A DNA stretch of 64,000 bases from Planctomycetota bacterium (lineage in GTDB: Bacteria; Planctomycetota; UBA1135; GCA-002686595). The stretch covers positions 1 through 64,000 of the forward strand of contig JAPLOF010000058.1 in the NCBI GenBank assembly GCA_026692665.1, in the 5' to 3' direction. The notes below the pieces were generated by a model. The model searched no databases. It saw nothing but the letters and a program-made list of their open reading frames with translations, and was not told the DNA's origin. Shown piece by piece: positions 53,283 through 61,727 of the stretch. Numbering within the stretch: position 1 is the first letter of the stretch; every line of letters starts with the position of its first letter. Both the position numbers and the translations under genes were made by a program.

Positions 53283-55046
53283 CTAGCTCCCCCACACCAC
53301 CTGCACGCCATTCGTCAGGTTGAACGTCGACATCATGCAGAACACGGCCGCGTTGCGATACCAGACCTGGTACGTCCTCACGTCGCCGGCCTGGATCCCG
53401 CCGCGCACGGAGACCGATGCGTCGCCGACTTCCGGGAACTGTGACGCGTTCGACGCGTTGGTCTTCGTCCCGAGCCGGAAGATCGTCCCGCCGACGCAGC
53501 GCAGTCCGTCGCCGAACGCGACGCCGATGCCGCCGGATTGCCGCAGCGAACCCTGGAAGTAGAGCGCCGACGAGTTCGGCATGCCTTCCGCCGCCAGCAC
53601 GACCGTGTCGTTCGCGACCGACGGCGCGCCCGAGACCGCGAGGCGCGCTCCGCTCGCCTCAACGGAGTTCGCGCAGCCGCGGCCGCTGCCCCCCGCGTTC
53701 CCGCACGGGCAGGGAGTCGCGTTCGCCGCTCCGTCGCCGAAGCAGTACACGAAGAAGTGCTCGGCCTGCGCGCCGCGATCGCGCAGGAAGATGTCGCGTT
53801 GGCCGTTCACGTCGCCGGGGACGAGGTTCGTCGAGGCTCCGTCGTAGGCGATGAAGCGACCGTCGTTCGAGATCGAAGGGTAGAGCGCCTGTCCATCCGC
53901 CGCGTCGCCGGCGAAACCGGTGGTGACGATCTCGGTCGTGCCCGTCAGCCGGTCGTGGAGGAAGATGTCGAACACCCCGTTCACGTCGCCGGGGACGATG
54001 TTGATGCCGCGACTCGGGAACGCGACCCACCGGCCGTCGGCGGAGATCGAGGCGTCGTAGCTGTAGCCGTTCGACTGCCCTCCGGCCGAAGTCACGCTGA
54101 CGCGCTCCGTCAGGCCCAGGACGAGATCGCGCACGAACACGTCCGCGAACGAGTTCGTGTCGCCCGCCACGAGGTTCGTCGCCTCGCTGTTGAAGACGAC
54201 GAAGCGGCCGTCCGCGGTCACGTTCGGCAGCTGGCTGTACCCGTCCGCGCCCGCGCCCACGGTCGACACGCTGACGCGCAGCGTGATCCCCGCCAGGCGG
54301 TCGCGAGCGTAGATGTCGAGCGTGCCGTTCGTGTCACCGGGGGCGAGGTTGGTGGCAAAGCTCTCGAAGACGACGAAGCGGCCGTCGTGCGACAGGACCG
54401 GGTTCGAGCAGTCGCCGTCCGACTGCGAGCCGTCGGTCGCGACGCTCACGAGCTCCATCGCGCCCGTCGCGAGGTCGCGCACGTAGATGTCGCGCTTGCC
54501 GTTCGCGTCGATCGGGCCGAAGTCCGTGGCGACGCTGTGGAACGCGACGTAGCGCACGTCGCCTGAGAACGCCGGATAGCGGCTGCCGCCGTTGCCCGGG
54601 ACGCCCGCCGGCGTCGCCGAGACGAGCGTCGTCGCGCCCGTCGCGAGATCGTGCACGAAGCAGTCGGGCGCCGCGTTCGTGTCGTTGGCCGTGAAGTTCG
54701 TCGCGTAGGAGAAGAAGGCGACCAGCCGGCCGTCGCTCGAGATGACGGGATCGTGGCTGTTGCCGTTCCCCTCGACGCCGGCGCTGTCGACGCTCACGCG
54801 GACCGTCGTCGACGCGACGCGGTCACGCACGTACACGTCCGGCGCGCCGTTCGTGTCGTTCGGCACGAGGTTCGTCGCCGCGCTCTGCCAAGTCACGTAG
54901 CGCCCATCGCGCGACATCGACGTGTAGAGCGAGATCGCGTCGCTCTGACCACCCGCGGTCGAGACGCTCAGGAGTTCGTTCGTCTGCGCGCCGGCGGTGG
55001 CGGACAGCGACACCAGGGTGGCCAGAAGGGTCGGGGTGGGGCGCAT
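53283..55046 (-). CDS. Secreted seven-bladed propeller protein with Cys-rich C-terminal domain
   Basis: The 587-residue protein has a signal peptide (MRPTPTLLATLVSLSATAGA) and seven near-identical blades of about 60 residues with the core 'DGRxVAFxSxATNLVxxDTNGxxDIYVRD'-type pattern ('TDLVPxDTNG' family). This resembles TolB/PD40 propellers. After the last blade comes the Cys-rich C-terminal domain (YCFGDG, CPCGN, GCANS, RCVGG, FCMM) found also at 6015. The ligand is unknown. The ATG at 55046 begins the signal peptide. It is separated by 35 bp from the phosphoesterase gene upstream and may be co-transcribed. Confidence 0.85.
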   Translation of the reverse strand: MRPTPTLLATLVSLSATAGAQTNELLSVSTAGGQSDAISLYTSMSRDGRYVTWQSAATNLVPNDTNGAPDVYVRDRVASTTVRVSVDSAGVEGNGNSHDPVISSDGRLVAFFSYATNFTANDTNAAPDCFVHDLATGATTLVSATPAGVPGNGGSRYPAFSGDVRYVAFHSVATDFGPIDANGKRDIYVRDLATGAMELVSVATDGSQSDGDCSNPVLSHDGRFVVFESFATNLAPGDTNGTLDIYARDRLAGITLRVSVSTVGAGADGYSQLPNVTADGRFVVFNSEATNLVAGDTNSFADVFVRDLVLGLTERVSVTSAGGQSNGYSYDASISADGRWVAFPSRGINIVPGDVNGVFDIFLHDRLTGTTEIVTTGFAGDAADGQALYPSISNDGRFIAYDGASTNLVPGDVNGQRDIFLRDRGAQAEHFFVYCFGDGAANATPCPCGNAGGSGRGCANSVEASGARLAVSGAPSVANDTVVLAAEGMPNSSALYFQGSLRQSGGIGVAFGDGLRCVGGTIFRLGTKTNASNASQFPEVGDASVSVRGGIQAGDVRTYQVWYRNAAVFCMMSTFNLTNGVQVVWGS

Positions 55047-55081
55047 GGGCAAGTCACGGGGCGGGTCGGGGACCGCCCCCC

Positions 55082-55840
55082 TTATCCCAACACGCCGTCC
55101 CGTTGCGTGCGCCGGAAAGAACGTACGGCGCCGCTCTGCAGGTCCTCGTGCAGGACCTCCCAGCCTCCGGGGATCCCGCCCGAGCGACGCACGAACCCGA
55201 TCTGCGCGCGCCCGTACGGCGCCCCGAGCCCGCCGGCGTTGAGGCACAGGCAGCGGCCCAGCTCGACCGCGCCCGGCGATTCGTGGATGTGACCGCACAC
55301 CAGCACGCCGTCGTGCGCCAGCGCGCGCTCGCGGATCGCCTCGGAGCCGACGTGCTCGGCCCGCGAGGCGAGCAGGTCGAGCGCGGTCCGCGCGGGCGGC
55401 GCGTGCACGAGCAGCACGTCGCACTTCGGGACCGTGCGCGCGCGGATCTCGTCCTCGCTCCATTCGTAGGCGAAGCCGAAGCGCTGCGGTCCGGCGCCGC
55501 CGATCCCGGCGACGCGCAGCCCCGCGACGTCGAGCACGCGACCGTCGGCGTTGCGCTCGTGCGCGAGGTCGGGCAGGTCGTGGTTCCCGGGCACGAAGGC
55601 GTACGGCACGCGGCAGCCCGCGAGCCGATCCAGGAGCACCTCGATCGAGGCGCCGTAGCGCGCGTCGCGCTCGGGAGTTCGACGCGCGACCTGCGCCAGC
55701 TCGTGCGAGCCGAGGTCGCCGACCAGGAGGATCCCGTCCGCCTGCGCCGAGAGCGCCCGCTCCAGGACCCGGTCCAGGAGCCTCCAGCTGGCGTGGACGT
55801 CGCCGATCACGGCCAGGAGGACGTCGTGGTGCTTCTCCAT
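55082..55840 (-). CDS. Calcineurin-like metallophosphoesterase
   Basis: The 252-residue enzyme has the metal-binding motifs of the family in order: GDVHA, GDLGSHE, GNHD and GHIHESPG. It probably hydrolyses a phosphodiester or phosphomonoester with two metal ions. Start ATG 55840 is chosen (MEKHHDVLLAVIGDVHA); an ATG four codons upstream (55852) is equally possible. No signal peptide is present. It is divergent from the Spy-like gene, and its stop lies 35 bp from the propeller gene start. The natural substrate is not evident. Confidence 0.88.
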   Translation of the reverse strand: MEKHHDVLLAVIGDVHASWRLLDRVLERALSAQADGILLVGDLGSHELAQVARRTPERDARYGASIEVLLDRLAGCRVPYAFVPGNHDLPDLAHERNADGRVLDVAGLRVAGIGGAGPQRFGFAYEWSEDEIRARTVPKCDVLLVHAPPARTALDLLASRAEHVGSEAIRERALAHDGVLVCGHIHESPGAVELGRCLCLNAGGLGAPYGRAQIGFVRRSGGIPGGWEVLHEDLQSGAVRSFRRTQRDGVLG

Positions 55841-55874
55841 CCCGTGGCGCATCCTACGAACATCCTGCGAGCGC

Positions 55875-55913
55875 GGAACCGGGCGCGGAACCGAGCGGGC
55901 GATGCCCGGTTCC
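55875..55913. promoter_or_regulatory. Perfect 10-bp inverted repeat upstream of the Spy-like gene
   Basis: GGAACCGGGC (55875-55884) and GCCCGGTTCC (55904-55913) are exact reverse complements 19 bp apart, 30 bp before the Spy-like ATG. The spacer contains a second GCGGAACCG. GGAAC resembles the -35 element of ECF promoters, so the site may be an operator or ECF promoter. Confidence 0.45.
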
Positions 55914-55942
55914 AGTGCTCGAAAGGCGAACGGAGTACGCAC

Positions 55943-56545
55943 ATGAAGAACACGACGAAGACGGTGGCGCTGGGGCTCGCGAGTCTGAGCGTGCTGGCGA
56001 CGCTGGCGATGGCCCAGGGACGCGCGGAGCAGCACGGGCAGGTGGGCGAGCCGGGCCAGCACGCGCGGCGCGGCGCCGAGGCGCGCTTCGAGCGGCACGC
56101 GGGGCGGCACGGCGGCAGGTTCGCCCAGGCACGCAAGTTCGTGCGCGAGCTCGAGCTCACGGACGCCCAGCGCGATCTGGCGCGTCAGGAAGCACAGCTC
56201 GTGGGACCTGCGGCCCGCGCCGCTCGCGAGGAAGCCCGCGCGATCGTCCAGGCCGCGCGCGCGCGCGCCCAGGGCGGCGACCGCGAAGGAGCACGCGCCG
56301 AGGCGCGCGAGCAGCTGAAGCTCCTGCGCGAACGCACGCGGGCGGAGTTCACGCCGCACGGGCGGGCCCTGATCCAGAGCCTCACGCCCGAACAGCGCGC
56401 GCGCATCGATGCGCGGCTGGCCGAACGCGGCAAGACCTTCGACGTGGACAAGGCCAGCGAGCGCGTGGGCCGCTGGCTGGCGCGCCCGCGTGTCCAGGAG
56501 CGTGCGCGCGAGCACGCGCCCAACGCGACCGGAACCGGGCGCTGA
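55943..56545 (+). CDS. Spy/CpxP-family-like periplasmic protein
   Basis: The 200-residue protein has a signal peptide (MKNTTKTVALGLASLSVLAT, cleavage near LAMA). The mature protein is helical, Arg/Ala/His-rich, with two LTxxQ motifs ('VRELELTDAQRDLA' and 'QSLTPEQRARIDARL'), the mark of Spy/CpxP/Zra family proteins. Those bind metal or unfolded proteins in the periplasm and respond to envelope stress. The His/Arg-rich start (EQHGQ, HARRG, RHAGRHGG) could bind metal. The ATG at 55943 begins the signal peptide. Expression may depend on the inverted repeat 30 bp upstream. Confidence 0.8.
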   Translation: MKNTTKTVALGLASLSVLATLAMAQGRAEQHGQVGEPGQHARRGAEARFERHAGRHGGRFAQARKFVRELELTDAQRDLARQEAQLVGPAARAAREEARAIVQAARARAQGGDREGARAEAREQLKLLRERTRAEFTPHGRALIQSLTPEQRARIDARLAERGKTFDVDKASERVGRWLARPRVQERAREHAPNATGTGR

Positions 56546-56646
56546 ACGGCCCCGTGGGTGCGGGGTCGAGTCCCCGTGGTGCGCGGTCGAGCGCAGGGAA
56601 TGCGCCGAAATCCCCGCGCAGGATGCCGGGCCGGTAGCATGCAGGG

Positions 56647-59600
56647 GTGCCGCACTCCTTCCCCCGCGGTCGCCGCGACGTGCTCGGCGCCTTCGTCGCC
56701 GCGCTGGCCCTGAGCTCGCTCGCGTCGGGGCAGGGCTCCACGGCCGCGCTCCAGTTCTTCGGCACGGGCGCGAACCAACAGGATCGCGTGCGGATCCGCC
56801 TCGACGACGACGCTGGCGGCCCGGATGCGAGCACACCCTGCGACGTCGGGGTCGGCAGCTTCACCCTCCAGTTCTGGGTGCGCGGGCTGCTGGCGGAGAA
56901 CGACGCGCCGTCCAGCGGCGCCCAGGGCTCCTACGACGACGCGCGCTGGCTCTCGAGCCCGTGCGTCCTCGACCGCGGCGTGCTGTCCGGCACCGGGCGC
57001 ACGTTCGGCGTCAGCCTGGCGGGCGGGCGCGTCCGCTTCGGGACTGGAACGGGCGATGGCCCGATGTTCGACGTCGCGAACACCCTCGAGGGCGACGTGT
57101 TCGTCCTCGACGGACTGTGGCACCACGTCTCGGTTTCGCGCGACCTCGACACGCGCCGCAAGATGATCTTCGTCGATGGTCAACTCGACGTCGCGGGGCC
57201 GGCCGGCGTGTCGAGCGCCGACCTCTCCTACCCCGACGCGGGCGTGCCCGGTTCCGGATCCGCGTACGGTCCGTTCCTCGTGGTCGGCGCCGCGAAGGAC
57301 GACATCGGCCCGGCGAGGCCCTCCTTCCGTGGACGGATCGACGAGCTCTACGTGTGGAATCGCACGCGGCGCGGGTCGGAGGTCCTGACCGACCTCCTGC
57401 GCGTCGTCCCGGCCGGCTCGGCGGGGCTCGTCGGAGCGTATCGGTTCGAGGAGGGCCTCGGGACGATCGTCCGCGACACGAGCGGAGCGGGATCGGCCGA
57501 CGGTCAACTCGTGGCGGGCGTGCCGGGCAACGGCGCATGGACACTCCTCGCGAACGGCGCGAACGAAGTCGCGCCCGTCACCGCGCCGAGCCTGCCGGAC
57601 GGCTTCTCGCGCCAGACGATCGTCGGAGGCCTCGCGGAACCGACGAGCATGGCGTTCACGCCGGACGGTCGGATCCTCGTCACGCTGCGCCTCGGAGAGG
57701 TGCGGGTCGTGCGCAACGGGGCCCTGCTCGCCGCACCGGCCCTCACCGTGCCGGTGAACTCCGCGGCCGGCGAGCGCGGGCTCCTGTCGATCGCCCTCGA
57801 CCCCGATTTCGCCACGAATGGCTGGTTCTACGTGTACGCGACGAACGCGGAGCCCCGGAATCGGCTGGTGCGCTACACGCTCGTCGGCGACGTGGCCAAT
57901 CCGCTGAGCGCGTACGTGGTCTGGGAGGACCCCGACCTCGCCGGCACGACGCACCAGGGCGGCGGTCTCGTGTTCGGCCAGGACGGCTATGTGTACCTCA
58001 CCACCGGCGAGGCCGGTTCGGGCGCGAGCTCGCAGAACCTCGGCGGAGAGCACGGCAAGGTGCTGCGCTTCGCGAAGGACGGCTCGATCCCCGCCGACAA
58101 TCCCTTCGTCGGGGTCGCGGGCGCGCGACCGGCGATCTGGGCGCTCGGCCTGCGCAACCCGTTCCGCCTGATCGCCGACCCGGCCGACGGATCGCTGTGG
58201 ATCGGCGACGTGGGCGGGAACTCTCCCACGGCCTTCGAGGAGCTGAACCGGCTCGCGCGCGGCGCGAACTACGGCTGGCCCGCGCAGGAGGGCACGACCT
58301 GCTACGCCGCTTCGTGCACCGGCATCACGTTCCCGATCTGGACCTACGCGCACGACGATCCGGCGTTCTCGGCCGTGACCGGCGGCGGCTGCATCGTGGC
58401 CGGCGCGTTCTACCGCGCGACGCAGTTCCCGGCCGAGTACCGCGGGAACCTGTTCGTGGGCGACTACGGCAACCGCTGGACGCGGCGTCTCGTGTTCGAC
58501 GCCGCGGGTCACGTGATCGCGGCGCCGGTCTTCGATCCCCAGCCCGGCGCGGGTCCCATCGTCGATCTCGACGTGGGCCCCGATGGAGCGCTGTACACGT
58601 TGACCTACGGCGCGGGCTCGAGCGGCAGCCCCGAGTCCGCGCGCATCGTGCGCATCGCCTGGACCGGATCGAACCAGCCGCCGGTCGCCGTCGCCTCGGC
58701 CTCGAACGCCAACGGACCCGCGCCACTCGCGGTGCAGTTCACCGGATCGGGATCCAGCGATCCCGACCAGGGCCCGGGCGCGCTGCAGTTCACCTGGGAC
58801 TTCGGCGACGGGACGAGCTCCACCCTGCCCGATCCCGCGCACGTCTACGCAACGCAGGGAGCATTCGAGGCGCGGCTCAGCGTGTCCGACGGCGCACTCT
58901 CGACGGCGAGCGCCCCCGTGATCGTCCGCGTCGGCACTCCACCCGTCGTGCGGCTCTCGGTGCCGGCGGCGGCCCAGGCCTACCGGGCGGGCGACGTGAT
59001 CGCGTTCGAAGGCGGCGCGAAGGACGCCGAGGACGGGCCGCTGCCACCCAGCGCGCTGACCTGGCAGGTCGTCCTCGTCCACCTCGCGCACACGCACCCG
59101 TTCCTCGGGCCGGTCTCGGGCCTCGCCGGCGGTTCGTTCCAGATCCCGATCACGGGCCACGAACCGGCCGAGACGCACTACGTCGTCCGGCTCATCGCGC
59201 GCGATTCGAGCGGGCTCGAATCGGAGGGCTCGGTCGAGCTGCGCCCGACCATCGCGCCGGTCGTGTTCAACACGAAGCCCGCCGGCATCCCGCTCACGGT
59301 CGACGGCGCTCCGCAACCGACCCCCTACGCGTTCGACGGCCTGGCCGGCTTCGTCCACGACCTCGAGGCGCCCGCCACGCGCCTCGTGGGCGGCATCCTG
59401 CACGAGTTCCGGCGCTGGTCGGACGGATCGACCGCCCGGTCGCGCACTTGGACGACTCCGGCCGCGGGCGGAAGGGCGACGGCGGAGTACGTCGCGCTCA
59501 CGACGACCTCGGCGGTCGTCGCCGCCGTGGATCGCAACGCGCAATACGAGACCGCGCTCGGGCAGCTCGCGGGCGAGTCCGGCGACGGGCAGAGGCTCGC

Positions 59601-60072
59601 CTTCGGTCGCGACGTCGGCGGGCGCGTGGAGGCCGGCTTCGAGTTCCAGCTCGCGATCCCGCGCGGCGCGCGCATCGTCGCGGCGACGCTCGAAACGCGC
59701 GCCGCGGTCACGAGCGCGGACGCGGTCGACGCGCAAATCCGCGCCTACGACGTCGCCTCGGCGCCGGCATTCGTGTTCGGCTCGACCGTGCCCCTGACGG
59801 CGCACGCGCCGCTCTCGGCCGTATCCGTCGGGTGGGCACCCGGCCCGTGGACGCAGGGAGATCTCGTCGTTTCGCCGGACCTGGCCGCGCTCGTGCAGGG
59901 AGTCGTCGCGCGCTCCGACTGGAGTCCGGGCAACGTGCTCGGCCTCGTGATCGAGCCGACCCCCACGGCCCCGCGCGGAGCGCGCCGTGTGCGGAACTTC
60001 GCCTCGGGCAACGCGCCACGATTGGTCGTCCACTGGGCGCCGGCGGCGCCGAGCGTGGGCGGCGGTCACTGA
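56647..60072 (+). CDS. Secreted LamG, sorbosone-dehydrogenase-like and PKD multidomain protein
   Basis: The 1141-residue protein has a signal peptide (RRDVLGAFVAALALSSLASG). A LamG/concanavalin-like domain spans about 30-250 ('VGSFTLQFWVRGL', 'LDGLWHHVSVSRDL', 'FRGRIDELYVWNR'). A PQQ/sorbosone-dehydrogenase-like propeller follows (about 315-665; 'GERGLLSIALDPDFATNGWF', 'GLRNPFRLIADPADGSLWIG'). A PKD domain near 675-760 ('FTWDFGDGTSS') and a further Ig-like and beta region complete it. The GTG start is followed by a twin-arginine-like 'RGRRD'. Unlike the propeller proteins at 6015 and 53283 it lacks the Cys-rich terminal domain. The substrate is unknown. Confidence 0.85.
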   Translation: MPHSFPRGRRDVLGAFVAALALSSLASGQGSTAALQFFGTGANQQDRVRIRLDDDAGGPDASTPCDVGVGSFTLQFWVRGLLAENDAPSSGAQGSYDDARWLSSPCVLDRGVLSGTGRTFGVSLAGGRVRFGTGTGDGPMFDVANTLEGDVFVLDGLWHHVSVSRDLDTRRKMIFVDGQLDVAGPAGVSSADLSYPDAGVPGSGSAYGPFLVVGAAKDDIGPARPSFRGRIDELYVWNRTRRGSEVLTDLLRVVPAGSAGLVGAYRFEEGLGTIVRDTSGAGSADGQLVAGVPGNGAWTLLANGANEVAPVTAPSLPDGFSRQTIVGGLAEPTSMAFTPDGRILVTLRLGEVRVVRNGALLAAPALTVPVNSAAGERGLLSIALDPDFATNGWFYVYATNAEPRNRLVRYTLVGDVANPLSAYVVWEDPDLAGTTHQGGGLVFGQDGYVYLTTGEAGSGASSQNLGGEHGKVLRFAKDGSIPADNPFVGVAGARPAIWALGLRNPFRLIADPADGSLWIGDVGGNSPTAFEELNRLARGANYGWPAQEGTTCYAASCTGITFPIWTYAHDDPAFSAVTGGGCIVAGAFYRATQFPAEYRGNLFVGDYGNRWTRRLVFDAAGHVIAAPVFDPQPGAGPIVDLDVGPDGALYTLTYGAGSSGSPESARIVRIAWTGSNQPPVAVASASNANGPAPLAVQFTGSGSSDPDQGPGALQFTWDFGDGTSSTLPDPAHVYATQGAFEARLSVSDGALSTASAPVIVRVGTPPVVRLSVPAAAQAYRAGDVIAFEGGAKDAEDGPLPPSALTWQVVLVHLAHTHPFLGPVSGLAGGSFQIPITGHEPAETHYVVRLIARDSSGLESEGSVELRPTIAPVVFNTKPAGIPLTVDGAPQPTPYAFDGLAGFVHDLEAPATRLVGGILHEFRRWSDGSTARSRTWTTPAAGGRATAEYVALTTTSAVVAAVDRNAQYETALGQLAGESGDGQRLAFGRDVGGRVEAGFEFQLAIPRGARIVAATLETRAAVTSADAVDAQIRAYDVASAPAFVFGSTVPLTAHAPLSAVSVGWAPGPWTQGDLVVSPDLAALVQGVVARSDWSPGNVLGLVIEPTPTAPRGARRVRNFASGNAPRLVVHWAPAAPSVGGGH

Positions 60073-60100
60073 TCCAGGCGCGCGGCGCGCGCCACTCGAT

Positions 60101-60793
60101 TCAGCCCGGACGACGCGTCGCGTCGAAGCTCCAGATCTCGAGCGCGGGCGCGGGCGCTACGAGGTGCAACAGTTCCGGCCGCGTCGGGTGCGCGATCGAG
60201 AGCAAGCGTGCGTGCAGCGCGACGCTCGCGTCGGGGAGCGCTCCGTGCGCTCCGTACTTCAAGTCCCCGAGCAGCGGACAGCCGAGGGTCGCCGCGGCGA
60301 CGCGCAACTGGTGCGGCCGTCCCGTCTCGGGCTCGAACGCGATCAGGCATCGATCCGCGCGCTCCTCCACGACGCTCCAGCGCGTGATGGCGTGCAGCGC
60401 GCCGTCCTCGCTCGCGCGCGCGACGCGCACGACGTTGCGCACCTCGTCCTTCACGAGCCACTGGTCGACGACCCCCGCGTCCGTGGTCGGGCATCGAGCC
60501 GCGACGCCCCAGTAGTGCTTCACGGCGGACCGCTCGCGGAACGACTCCGAGAGCCGGCTCGCGCCCTTCGACGTCCGGGCGAAGACGACCACGCCCGACA
60601 CGGGCCGGTCGAGGCGGTGCACGAGGCCGAGGAACGCCTCGCCCGGCTTCGCGAACTCGGCGCGCACCCAGGCGCGCGCGAGGTCGAGCAGGCTCGCGTC
60701 GCCGCTCGCGTCCGGCGCGACAGGGATCCCCGCGGGCTTCGCGACGGCGAGCACGTGGTTGTCGACGTGCAGCACCTCGAACGGGGGCTTCAC
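60101..60793 (-). CDS. RluA-family pseudouridine synthase
   Basis: The 230-residue enzyme isomerises uridine to pseudouridine in RNA. The catalytic motif is HRLDRPVSGVV with its Asp; 'VLAVAKPAGIPVAP' precedes it and 'GRPHQLRVAAATLGCPLLGD' follows, both typical of RluA. There is no S4 domain, so it is a short form. Which rRNA or tRNA site it modifies cannot be read from the sequence. The GTG start overlaps the stop of the methyltransferase gene (GTGA), so both are co-translated. Confidence 0.9.
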   Translation of the reverse strand: MKPPFEVLHVDNHVLAVAKPAGIPVAPDASGDASLLDLARAWVRAEFAKPGEAFLGLVHRLDRPVSGVVVFARTSKGASRLSESFRERSAVKHYWGVAARCPTTDAGVVDQWLVKDEVRNVVRVARASEDGALHAITRWSVVEERADRCLIAFEPETGRPHQLRVAAATLGCPLLGDLKYGAHGALPDASVALHARLLSIAHPTRPELLHLVAPAPALEIWSFDATRRPG

Positions 60794-61689
60794 CGCTCGA
60801 TCCCGCGCGACCAGTGCGCGCAGAATCCGGCGGGCAGCAGGCGTCCGGCGTCGCCCTCCTCGCCGAGGGCTAGTTCGCCCGCCTCGATGTCGCCGGGCCC
60901 GAAACTCGCGAGCAGGTTCTCGAGCGCGAGCGGCGAGCAGCCGATAGCGTATGTCGAGAGCACGACGAGCGCGCGTTCGTCGACCAGCTCGCGCGCCGCC
61001 TCCACCAGCGGCGCGATGCCCTCCTCGAAGCGCCAGGTTTCGCCCTTGGGTCCGCGACCGAAGTGCGGCGGATCGAGGAGCAGCACGTGGTACTTGCGGC
61101 CGCGGCGCGCGTCGCGGCGCGCGTAGCCCAGCGCGTCGTCGAGCACCCAGCGCACGGCGTCCTCCGTCAGGCCCGAGAGCGACGCGTTCTCGCGCGCCCA
61201 CGCCAGCGACGTCTTCGACGCGTCGACATGGGTGACTTCGTAGCCGGCCCTGGCGGCGACGACGCTGGCCGCGCCCGTGTAGCCGAAGAGGTCCAGCATG
61301 CGCGGCCGGTCGACGCCGAAGCGCGTGCGCAGATCCACGAGCAGGCGCCAGTTCGCGGCCTGCTCGGGGAACAGGCCGACGTGCTTGAACGGCGTCGGCC
61401 GGATGCGGAAGCGACACGCGTCGAAGCCGACGTCCCAGGCGGGCTTCTCGCCGCGCGCGCGCGGATCCGCGCCGCGGCGAGCTTCCCAACGCCCGCCGCG
61501 GTCGCTCTCGCGCACGAACGTCAGATCCGCGCGCGCCCAGGCGTCGGGCGCGAGGCGCGGCTTCCACAGGGCCTGAGGATCCGGTCGGCGCAGCACGACG
61601 CCGCCGAAGCGCTCGAGCTTCTCGGCGTCGCCGCTGTCGAGCAGCGCGTGGTCCGGGAACGGGACGTGGGGCAGGACGGACGATCGCAC
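60790..61689 (-). CDS. SAM-dependent RNA methyltransferase, RlmI-like
   Basis: The 299-residue methyltransferase has the SAM motif 'MLDLFGYTGAASVVAARAGY' and the catalytic 'LLLDPPHFGRGPKGE', similar to the RlmI/RlmL C-domain (m5C or m2G-type). An N-terminal region without PUA domain precedes it ('HVGLFPEQAANWRLL' leads into the fold). The start chosen is GTG 61689. It overlaps the RluA-like gene, so the two probably act on the same RNA. Confidence 0.82.
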   Translation of the reverse strand: MRSSVLPHVPFPDHALLDSGDAEKLERFGGVVLRRPDPQALWKPRLAPDAWARADLTFVRESDRGGRWEARRGADPRARGEKPAWDVGFDACRFRIRPTPFKHVGLFPEQAANWRLLVDLRTRFGVDRPRMLDLFGYTGAASVVAARAGYEVTHVDASKTSLAWARENASLSGLTEDAVRWVLDDALGYARRDARRGRKYHVLLLDPPHFGRGPKGETWRFEEGIAPLVEAARELVDERALVVLSTYAIGCSPLALENLLASFGPGDIEAGELALGEEGDAGRLLPAGFCAHWSRGIER

Positions 61690-61727
61690 GGGGGCCGCAG
61701 GATAAGGATCGGCAGCCCCCGATGCGC

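Noticed and set aside
56185..60069. A minus-strand ORF of about 1,290 codons antisense to the LamG/dehydrogenase gene
   Set aside because: The opposite strand has clear signal peptide and domains. The antisense translation is Arg/Ala/Gly-rich without fold patterns.
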